From Myrmaecium sp. VS I D KN 1 (taxonomy: Eukaryota; Ascomycota; Dothideomycetes; Valsariales; Valsariaceae): a stretch of 64,000 bases of DNA. The stretch's first letter is position 1; the number at the start of each line of letters is the position of its first letter. Shown here piece by piece: positions 46,288 through 56,800 of the stretch. A program made the translations under genes and the position numbers. The stretch is from positions 1,674,001-1,738,000 of the forward strand of contig JADQAV010000002.1 in the NCBI GenBank assembly GCA_019775845.1, written 5' to 3'. The notes below the pieces were generated by a model. It saw nothing but the letters and a program-made list of their open reading frames with translations, was not told the origin of the DNA and made no database searches.

Positions 46288-48066
46288 GAAGCAGAGCAGA
46301 GAGGTGGTGGGGTGGAGGGGCGGAGGGGGTGGAGGGCGGAAGGTGGAAGGTGGGGAGGAGAGGTGGGAGCCGCCCCACTTCATGCAAGCAATGTGGGATC
46401 GTCAGGCGAAGCGAAGGGCCGGGGGGAGGTTTAGCAGGCATAAGGTACCTACTGTAGTAGTCCTGGTGGCTGCGAATGTGAATCACGATGCATCGGACAA
46501 CGCTTACGATTCAGGAGGTGATCAGCAGCAATGGAGGGGAGAAAGAGGCGAAGAAGGCAAAGGAGGGATATTTGGAACGATGTCTACCTGCCTTACGGAA
46601 ATAGCAAGGTGAATGCAGAAAGAACGAGGGAAGGGAAGAAGACCGGATGTGCCCGTCCGCCGCTCTCGTTGGACGGGACGGGAGGCGTTCACACGCTCGG
46701 GCTGGGCAGGGGCCAAGGCAAAGATGGAAAAGAGGCGGGGCGGGACAGTCCGGGGAGGCGTTCCCGGGGCGTTTCGGGGCGGCTCGCGTACGGATTTAAA
46801 CGGGCGACTAGCCGCAAGACGCGGGTCATCCTGTCGATCCCCGCCTAGGTACACACAGACACGTCTTGTACGCGTCGTGCTGACTCTGACTGATGCCTTG
46901 TACATACCGCGTCCCCCTTCCTCTCTCCGGGTCAGTATGTCAGTTGACGAGAGCAGTGATGGCAAGTGATGGTATCGTAGAAGATCCAGAGTGAGTACGG
47001 TATTAGATATACAGGTAGTAGTATAGGTGCTCGATCTATTGTACTATCCATCAGACCTGTCGGACCGTACCTGATGTACTAGTACCTGATCACTGCATGG
47101 CAACCCAAAAGAAAACAAAGCAAAACAAACCTGGAAGCGATCTCAGTTTTCACGGTTGGGCCGATCGGACGGCCCGAAACGGCAGGCTCGTGCGTCCTAG
47201 CTCCGACAGGGACATAACTTTCTTACCGATCCGCTAACGTTTTTTAGTGAGAGAAAGAGAGAGAGGCAATCCCCACCTGGATGCATGCAAGTTGTGTGAA
47301 CCGTCGGCCTTCACGACTGTCCAACGGCTGCCGACCGATACAGTAGTATCAGTAGTCATTGGTAGTAGGAGACATCGGTATATGCAAGAGTGAGTGGGTA
47401 GTGGATCACAGATATCGGTATATGGATTCCGTTACCGTACATAATACAGCCTTGGCTACTACCTGGCAGGCAGGCACGTCATCCCAAACCCCCCACCTCC
47501 CTCCTTCCACGGACTCTTGGCCGCCAAACATGTTTACTCCCAACCTTGACCTCGAATCCTTCCGCTTCCCCTTCCCTCTCATTGGCTCACCTCTCAGGCA
47601 CCAAAGGGCGGAGAGACGTCCTCCTCCCTATCTCCTTCCTTAATAGTGTTGTACCTTACCATACGGACCTCTCTATCTCTCTGTCATCCTGGCTGCCTGG
47701 TCTCGGGTAACCATCTCAAGCTCGCATCCCGATCTCCCAGCATCCCGGCATCTTCCTACCTACCATCCCACCTCATGCAATCCTGAACCGACCTCCACCA
47801 CTGCCGCGTCGGCTTGCCCTGCTCTTCTGCATTGCTCGACCCTGCAGCACCTCTCTTTTTTTTTCTTCAGTCACACACATTCTCTCTCTTTTCACCTCTT
47901 CAACTACCACCGTCTCTACCTACACCTCCTCCCCCTCCTCCCCGCGCCATCGGTCTCGCGCTTTCAGTCCAGGTGACGCCGCTCGTCCCTGCTGAGACCG
48001 TCTCCCTCCTCCCTCTCTGCGTAGCCGCATTCCCTCACGACCGAACGCTTTCTCTCCCTCGCGGCC

Positions 48067-50287
48067 ATGTTCGCTGCAGACTCGTCCTGGGCCGACGCTG
48101 GTGCGGAGAAGGTCGGAGAGAGGAAGGAGCGGAAGCGACGGGAGGCCCGGGAGGGTTCCGTCCGAAGTGGGAAGAGCGGCAAGAGCAGCAAAAGCTCGAG
48201 CGGCAAGAGCTCCCAGTCCAGCTCCACCGCGGGCTCGTTCTCCTTCCTCTCCAGCAGGAAGTCCAAGCACAAAGCCTCCTCGTCCTCTTCTTCCGTGAGT
48301 TCGGCCACCTCCAGCGCGACCACGAGAACGACGGCGACAGCGACGGCGCCGACAACGTACAATGCCACGGAACGCCCGACGAAACCGAAGCATACGCCCA
48401 TCCGGATCGACTACCCCATCCCCGAGCACCCGGACGACACCGCCCTCGAGGTCACCTGCACCTTCATGACTCCCGCCTGGACGAGCGACTCCTCCCAGTC
48501 TTCCCTCCCGGAACCCCTTACTCCCGCCTCGCCCATGTCCCGCAGTCCGGGCGGTCAGACTCCCCCGCGTCGGCCGTCGGACGTCTCCCCTGGTAAGTCG
48601 GCCGCTTCATTCGGGAAGCACCTCTGCTCACCTTCCCGCAGGTACCCCTGGCAATCAGAGCATCCCATCCGTCTCCTCCGTCATCGACGAATTCGCTTTC
48701 CATCAAGACATCGGCCCCGACTCCTTCGTCAACAAGGTCTTGACCCGCTCCGAAGACGTGTGTACATACTCTTCCATCCCCTTCCCTCCAGCGCTGACGT
48801 CCGCCCAGGTCTTGCTCGCCGATGCCTGTTCTCTATACAGCGAGGATCGAGACTTCTACGACAGATGTCTCTCCCACGAGAGAACCCTCACGAATACCTC
48901 TAGGTTCTCCTGGGACACGGCCACGTCGTATGCCGTCTCCGTCCAAGGCCCTCTCAACTCGGACGAGATCCGTGAGCAGGAAGAGGTGACCAGGGAGTTT
49001 GCGGCCTTCAACTTCGACGACAAACGACCCGTCACTCCGGCCACGACGGGGACGGACGGTTCCCCTGCGCGGCCGCGTCCCTCCCATTCACCGTGGAGTT
49101 CCACCTCCCCTGATATCAAGCGTCCCTTCACCGACAGCCCAGCTGGGTCCATCCGCCGACATCGAGACTCCGTGATCCTTGCGCCGATCGAGGAAGACGA
49201 GCCGGAACGCCTCTGTTCTGCCGCTCCCCGACATGATGAAGTCATCTCGCCGCCCCCGAAATCGCCCCGTCGTCGCTCCAAGTGGATTCGCAACTCCATT
49301 GAGGCTGCCAATTACGACAACATCCGACAATCGATCCTGCTGGAGCAGCCGCAAGATGGCTTCGAGGAAGCCCAGTCGCTCACCCATTTCGAGCTCTTTC
49401 TCAAGCACATGGAGCAGCTCGGAGCGGAGCATCTGCTCTCCCGCCTCCGGAAGTACGGCTCCCTTAATCTTTCTAGCTCTCCAGATCCAGACGCGCGACT
49501 CGAGTTCCACCTCTGGCTCCTGACGGCCTTGCACCTCCCCTTCCTCTCCCGCTACGCCGTCGCCCCGCCTTCCATCGCCCCGCTCGCGCCCTTCCCCCTC
49601 CAGAGCCAGCAGCCGCAACAGATCCTCTCCCTCCACTCCTCTCCGGCCACGCTCCTCCAACTCTCGGCCAAGTACCCACACGCCCGGATCCATCACCTGC
49701 CGGCCCCGAGCAAGCCATCTTTGCCCGAGAGCTTAGCGAGCTCCCTGCCGTCGAACATCACGCTCTTCCCCGCCCCCCTCTCCTTGCAGCACCTCCCCAG
49801 CCAATCCTTCACTCAGGCCCACTTCTCCGCTTTCTCCTCCCTCCCGTTCGCCAGCATGCTTGACACGCTGGGCGAGATCCACCGGCTGCTGCGGCCCGGC
49901 GGCGAGGTCGAGCTGCGCGCGGTGGACGCGCTGCCGGACCCGAGTCTCACCGGACCCCGGTTGGCCGGCTGGATGCGCCGGCACCTCCTGCCCGCGCTAC
50001 GCACCGCGGGCGTGCCGCCCCGGCCGAGCCGCGGCCTCAGCGAGGGCGTCTGGGACGTCGGCTTCGAGGTCAAAGCCGAGGGCGGCTGGAAGGTGCCTCT
50101 CCTTCCCGGCGAGGTCGACGAACTCGGGGAGGAGGTGAGCAAGGGGCTGTGGGCGTGCGAATGGGGCGCTCACGTGCTGGAGAGCGCCGACGGCGCCTTC
50201 TGGTGGGAGGACGAGGGGATCTGGGAGGAGTGCGCGGTGCTGGGAACCGCGGTCGTGGTAGGTTGGGTGAGGGGTGTCAGGGATTGA
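48067..50287 (+). CDS. methyltransferase-fold protein with degenerate SAM site
   Basis: Exons 48067-48592, 48642-48757 and 48809-50287 join to 706 residues. The first ~190 residues are Ser/Lys/Arg-rich and disordered. A conserved-looking block follows (VIDEFAFHQDIGPDSFVNKV, then LLADACSLYSEDRDFYDRCL), then another disordered stretch. The C-terminal ~270 residues follow the layout of a class I methyltransferase. ILSLHSSPATLLQLSAKYPH occupies the place of motif I, then a FTQAHFSAFSSLPF segment, and EIHRLLRPGGEVELR matches the usual post-motif region. The glycine-rich SAM loop (normally like DxGxGxG) is absent and no acidic residue ends strand 2, so catalysis is doubtful. I cannot name an orthologue. 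The 51-nt second intron is in frame and stop-free. Confidence 0.75.
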
Positions 50288-50809
50288 GGATTCCCTCGCT
50301 CGGAGACTGCGATGGTAGCCGTACATGCGTACTTGCTTACAGACTGATGATACCATTATATGATGATTGCTATGATAATATATGAATACATAGTTCGCTT
50401 CAATCTCCTTGCGCTTTCTTTATCCTAGTTTCTGTATTTTTGCTTGTCCTTCAATCTTCCCTTGCTCTTTGATCGGTCAACAAATCCAGATCGCATTATA
50501 TATAAGAAATCTGACCTGTTCTCTTCTAAAATCTTCTCTCAACCAGTCCCGACGGATCGTCATGAAGCAAGCGTGTCCTAAATTCTATTGCCCGGGCGAG
50601 GATCAAGCAAGTGGGATGGAGGGAGAGTTGGATAGATAGAAGGGTATTCAGATTGCTAGATCGAGATCAAACCGTCTCCAGTCCCATCTCCAGATCCACC
50701 AGCACCAATGCGATACCAAAACCATTACCAATTTCAAAAGCGCAACCTTACTCGAACCAACAAAACACATGTGTGTAAAAGGAAATAAGGAAAGATAAAA
50801 AGGACAAAA
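50288..50809. other. convergent intergenic region
   Basis: AT-rich sequence between two 3' ends. Several TATA/AATA stretches at 50360-50400 and 50500-50520 may serve in polyadenylation. No gene is seen. Confidence 0.5.
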
Positions 50810-53800
50810 TCAACCCCGCCGAAACCGCCCGACAAGCCCCTTGATCGCGCCAAGCCCGCCGCCGCGGCCCTCCCGCTCCCGCTCCCGCTCCCGTTCCACG
50901 CGGTCCCGCTCAAGCCGGTCGCGCTCCTCCCGCCGTCGAGCCCGACGACGCATCTCCCGCCGCAAGGCCTCCAGATCCTCGGCCTCGTCGGCCCCCGCGC
51001 TGGCGCCGACGCCCGGCCCGTCGAGCACGGTGCCCACGAGCGGCGGCGGCAGGGGCGGGTCCGCGTTCACGCTGTGCACCCACGAGCTCGTCTTGTCCTT
51101 GCCGCCGCCGTTGGCGGTGCCGGTCGCGCCGAAGAAGGGCGCCGGGCCCGCGGCGTGTGTGTTGTCGACCTCCCGATCGAAGGCGCCGTCCCCGACGGCG
51201 GGCACGCCGCCCGTCATGTAAGGGGAGTAGTGATGGTGGGAGGGGTCTTGGACCGGGCCGCCGGCGGGCACCTGGTGGGAGCGGCGGCGGTGGGAGCGCC
51301 GACGGTCGATGCCGCGGTCGTCGCCTTTCTCCTCGGCGTCACGGTGCTTGCGCGTCGAGCGACGTCGGTCCAGGTCCGGGTGCGCTCGTCTCCGCTCCTC
51401 GCGTTCACGTTCACGTTCACGGTCCCGATCCCGATCCCGCACTTTGGGCTCCTTCGCGGCTCGAGTGTACTCGCGACGGCGCTCGCGTTCGCCGTGGCGC
51501 TCCCGGCGTTCGTCCACATCGGCGGCCGCGCCGTTCTCCTGGACGCGGTCGTGCGTGCGTCCGTTGGCGTGCGCGTACGCATGCCCGTTGACGTGTTGTT
51601 CCCCCTTCGCCGCACGCCGGGCCCGCTTCTCTTCCAGCCTTCTAGCCTCCTCATCGACCAGCTTCTCGCGATGCGGTCTCTCCTTGTCTCTCCGCTCCGC
51701 TCGTCTCCGGGCTCGTGCATCCTCACGCTCCACTTCCTTTGGCCGTCTCCGGGACGCTTTGTCCTCGGCAGGCATCGGCGCCGGCACGGGCTCCTGGGGT
51801 CGAACATTCTCCACGTCAACTCCACCGTCGCCATACTCGTACATCTCTCGCATCTCCGTCTCGGCCTGCTTTCGAGCCCGCCTCTCCGCCCGCCGCGCTT
51901 CCCGTGCCTCCCTCTCGGCTGGATCGCCGTCGGCGTCCGTCTCCGCGCTTCCGCCGCTCTTGCTCGCCCGCCGCCTCTCGCCCGCGACATCGGCAGCCAC
52001 GCCCTCATCGCTCATATGTCTGCTAGACTTGTGGGAATCAGGGACACGCCTGCGGCTGCGCTCGAGATTGTCAGGGTCCGCATGCTTGTCCTCTCTTTCT
52101 CGTGTTCTCTCTCTTCCCCTTTCTTTGTGTTCGCGACGGCGACTTCCCTGCAAGCCCTCATCATCCGTGACAGGCACCGTGGCATGAGTTCTCTTCACGC
52201 TCCTCTTCCTCCGGGCTGCATCATCTTCACTATCTACTACGGCGCGCTTGCGCACACCTCTCGGGTCGACTTCCGCGTTGCCTCCACGTCGGTCGCCGCC
52301 GCTCGCTTTGCCAAACAAACCACCGAACACGCCGCCGAGGGTGCCGAAACCGTTCTTCATGTTCGCGGCCGTGGTGGTTGCCCTCTTCATCGCGGGCCGG
52401 ACTGGGGAACCCCCGCCCCGAGTTCCCGCACCCAGGAATGTGTTCCTTCTGATCGGACCGTCAGGACGAGCGTGACGATGCTCTGGAGCGAAATCCCTGG
52501 CTTTTACTGCGCCACCGTCGCGGTCTCGGTGACTGGGGTGACTGCTGCGATGGCTGCTGCGATGACTGTGCCCATGGCTTTGCGGAGGCTCCACCATTGC
52601 GATATCGTCATCCGGGCCTGATGCCATCACGATATCCGGCCCCGAGCTAGGCCGATCGCCGTTCGCCTCGACGATGACAGGCGAGTCAGCCGCGAGGTCA
52701 GTTGGATCCACATGTCTCGAGCGATGGCGAGAGGCGTGCCTGGACCGGCGGTGGTCACGGCGTTGCTGTCGTTCGGCTTCGCGGGCGCGTTCGAACTCGC
52801 TGTCTTCTTGGCGGGGTTCGTGGTCACGTTCCCGGGTATGTCGGTCTCGTCTGCGCCGTGCAGGAGGCAATGGCTCATCCTCGTGATCGGATATGGGAGC
52901 CGGAGCGTCAGGTGACGCCTCCACGTAGACGACATCGTCGTCATCAGGGAGAGGATACGCGTCGGGGACGACTGTCATGAACTCGTAATCAGTTACCCGC
53001 TGCGACTGACATACTACTACCTCGTGGTAGTCACGTCGGACGCAAAAAGAAAAGCAACAACTCACCTCGTGCCCTTCCCTTATCTTCCCTCTTCCTCGCC
53101 GCTTTTTCCTCGCGCTCCCTTCCCTTATGCCCGTCACGATGACCATCGCGTTCCGCATCGTGGCTGGCTCGGTTCCGGGCCTCTCGCTCTCGTTGAGCTC
53201 TCCTCTGGTCCCGTTGCAACTGCCGCGTCCTCTCCCGCTCCATCTCCTTGATCCTGTCCCGCTCGATCTCCACCATAGCTGCTTCGCCTAACACCCGCGC
53301 GGCTTTGCTGGTCCGCAAAGCTCTCCGCTCAGCCTCCACCGCGGGATCTTCCGCCGTATCGGCGCCCACGTCCATACTCGGTCTCCGGTAGGAGCTCGTC
53401 CGACCTTTGCCGCTCCGACTCCGACTGATCGCGATCCCGCCAAAGCCAGAGCTGCCTCGTCGCAGCTTCGGTGCAGGTGTTGCCTTCTCTTGTTGTAGGT
53501 GCACTTCCTCCGTCGCACTCCTCTCACCCTCCTTCTCCCTCTCCTTCTCCTTCTCCTTGTCCTTCTCCTTGTCCTTCTCCTTATCCACCTCCTTCCGTTC
53601 GCGGTGACTCTTGCTCCGCTGGGGCGTCATCGTCGCAATCTTCGTCTTGGTCGGCGTGGCCGTCGCCCAGAAACCCCAACCATTAGATGTCTGCTTGGAG
53701 TCCTTGGCGATCCGATGTCGTTCTTTCCGCTCGGGTTTGGGTAGGGACGTGTGTTCATCTTCACCAGGTGGGGGTCGAGGCGGTGAAGGTTCGTCCACGT

Positions 53801-56800
53801 CGGCCGGTGCAGCTTCGGGCGCATGCTCCGCACTTTCCGGAAAGGGTTCTGCAACCGCCGGCGTTGCCCCATCTTCTTCCATGTGCGGTGGAGGAACTTC
53901 TTCTGACATAATATACCTCTCCTTGTCCTTCACTTTTTTCTCCTTCCTCTTTTTCTTTGTAGCGGTCGCCGTGAAGTCTTCGGCAGCCTCCGGCTCGAAA
54001 ACAACCGGAGCAGCGAAGTCCGGGATGACCAGGACGGGTTCAGTCTCAGCAGGCGGTTCAGTCTCGGGAAGCGGCTCGGCTTCCGCGGTTATTCCGATCG
54101 GCGGCGGCGGAGGCGGAGGGAGCGCAATCTCATGAGCGTCCCAATAGTTGTCCTCGGTGGGAAAGCCACCTGGCACGGGTGTGCTCACGTGCGGGGCCTC
54201 TTCCGGCGGCGGTTGTGTTTCGGGCTCCCGCACGTGCTCGAACTCCGGCGGAGGGGGCTCGGGTACGACAACGACTTCCGGTTCCCACGCCGGCTCCTTG
54301 TCCCGGGAGGACTTCTTCGTCTTCTTCTTGTCCTTCCTGGAGAGCCTCTTCGGGGGCACTGGCTCCGGTTGGACGACGGGCGTGAGTTTGAGTTTGGATC
54401 TGGGTTCGGGTTCGGGGTCAGGTGGAAGCTCGGGGTGAAACTCGATTTCAGCTGGGATCGGTGGTGCCTCAGGCGCAGCATAAGCATCGGCATAAGCATA
54501 AGCATCAGCATCAGCAAGCCTCGGTGCTTCCTCGTCAATGACAACCTGAACGACGTGCGCCGCCGCCGCAGCGGCGGCGGCGGCGGCCGCCTTCTTCTTA
54601 TCCTTCTTCGAGAGCTTGCCTGAGGTTTTGCTCTCCTTCGCGCGCGTGCCGCGGCCCCTGCCGTCGTCCAACGGCGGATCAACAGCTGGCTCCACGCTGG
54701 CCGTGTCCGGTCCGACGACCACCAAGTCATCGTCGGCCGCGACACCAGTGACCTGGTCCGGGTCCTCGGCTCCATTGGCCGCAGGTTCGGCTGGTCCCGC
54801 TGCAGGCTCCCCTGCCGATCCCTCCTGATTCGTCGCGGCGGCCGGGTCGGTCTTGGCGAGGCCACCCCACCCCCACCCCCCACTGTCCCCACCGAGCTTG
54901 GTCTTCCTCAGGCCGACACCCCACATGATCCCCCACCCACCCGGGGACTTGTCCTCCTTCGGTGCCTTGGAAGCGTCCAAGACGTCCTGCACCTCGTCCG
55001 CTGGCACGTTTTCCACCGCTGCGAGCAGATCTTCGTCCGTTGGCGGAGCAGCGGGTTCAGCTGGCGGCGGTGGCGGAGCAGCGGGCTCGGATGGCGGCGG
55101 CGGCGGCGGCGGCAAAAGAGTAGACTCATGCTGAGGCTCCCATGCTGGCTCTGGCTCCGGCTGTGGCTCCGGCTTTGGCTCCACCAAGACAGCCTTGTTC
55201 TTTTTCTTCGCCCTCCTCCGCTCCTTGGCACTCATTCCCGCATACGGATCCAGCGCTGGCCCTTCGTCAATGCTCTCCATGATCTCGTTCGGATCCAGCT
55301 CCGCTTCAGCGGGAGCGCCATGAGGGATTGCAGCTGCCTCTGCCTCCGCCGCCGCCGCCGCAGCAGCTTCAGCTTCAGCTTCCTCTATCCTCTTCCTCTC
55401 AGCTTCTTCCTCTTCTTCCCGTTTCTTTCTCTCCTCTTCCTCTTCTTCCCATCTCTTCCTCTCCTCTTCTTCCTCTTCCCATTTCTTTCTCTCTTCTTCC
55501 TCTTCTTCCCATTTCTTCCACTCCTCTTCCTCTTTCTTCCTCCTCTCCTCTTCCTCTTCCTCTTCCTCTTTCTTCCTCCTCTCCTCTTCCTCCTTCATCT
55601 CCTTTTCTTTCCTCAACCGCTCTTTCTCCTCCTTCCTCTCCTTCTCCTCGCGCTTTTTCTTCTCTTTGGCGGTCTCCTTCTTCTTCGAGACAAGGGGCGC
55701 GCTGAACAAAGCGCCCCATCCGCTCCCGCTCCCGCTCGAGCTTTTCTTGTCTTTCTTCTCCTTTTTCTCTTCCTTCTCCGGTTCAGGCTCAGGCTCGGGC
55801 TCGGGCTCAGGTTCGGGCTCGTGCACGACTTCGGGCTCTGGTTCTGGTTCCGGCTCCGGTTCCCATCCCCGGTCCGGCTCCTCTTCAGGCACAACCGCAA
55901 TGTCCGCCTCTGGTTCTAGCGCGTTCCCGCGCGGGACGTCCTCGATCAGTTTCGGGCCAGCATCCACCACGGGTTCCTCTGGCTCAGGCGGCGGGGTGGG
56001 TACCACGGGCGGCCAATTCTCTCCCACCTCGGCGACCTGAAACCCCTTGCCCTTCTTTTTCTTCTTCTTGCCGAGGCCGATGGTCCAGCCCGCCCAGCCC
56101 TCGTCGTCCTTCGTGTCGCCGTCGTCCACCGCGTCCGGCTCCACGACGACGGCGCCGTCGTTGCCCGCATCCGCATCCACCTCCACCACGTCCTTCCGCT
56201 CCACCCCGCCTTTCTTGCTCTTCTTGCCCTTCTTCGCGCCGCCGAACCCGGCCCACCCGCCCCATTCATCGTCCTCCTCTCGCGGCTCCCCCTCATCCAC
56301 GGCATCAGGCGCTTGCACAGGCGCGCTATCGAACCAGTCATCCTGCTTGCCCCAACCTGGAGCATCTGTCCAGCCATCCGGCTGCGCTCGGTTGGCCGGT
56401 TCCGGCTCCCGCTCCGAAGGCGGTGAGACCATGCTGTCTTTCTTTTTCGCATTCTTCATGGCCCTCCTCCTCTCTTTCGCGCTCATGCCCGCGTACGGAT
56501 CTCTAGGCTCCAGCTTAGGCTTTTGCACAACCATGAGTTCCCTCTGCGGCTCCGGCTCCGGCTCAGGCTCTGCGAGCACTTCAGGTTCAAGTGCCTGTGA
56601 GGCCTCCGGTTCTGGCTCGGCCGGTGGCTTGGGCTCTGATGGTTTCGGTACGAACACTGGCTCGGGCTCGAGTTCGGCGACAGCGTCGCCCTTCTTCTTC
56701 TTTTTAGCCTTCCTCTTTTCCTTTGCCGTCATGCCTGCGTATGGATCTACCAGCTCGGGTTCGGGATCTGCGCTTGGAGCTTCTGCTGGATGGGATTCCG

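Larger units (their letters stand above)
45844..48066. other. 2.2-kb divergent intergenic region
   Basis: This lies between azgA (minus) and the methyltransferase-like gene (plus). The segment 46010-46380 is almost all G and A on the plus strand, so pyrimidine-rich on the azgA strand. The middle (46980-47460) is mixed with repeated GTA/TAC words. The end (47640-48060) is strongly C/T-rich on the plus strand, consistent with a long leader. I find no reliable gene. Confidence 0.5.

Noticed and set aside
46613-46969. 118-codon frame in the azgA upstream region
   Set aside because: It overlaps similar frames on both strands in skewed sequence, and has no domain and no plausible splice partners.
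51074-52621. 515-codon plus-strand frame opposite the last exon of the giant gene
   Set aside because: It is an antisense shadow of Arg/Asp/Glu-rich coding sequence in GC-rich DNA, without recognisable features.
53031-53158. Two separate genes in place of one giant gene
   Set aside because: The upstream frame runs on after a good donor at 53065 and the downstream frame has a phase-matched acceptor with a branch-like sequence before it. Without the splice, each frame would gain unrelated residues (for example FFLRPT).
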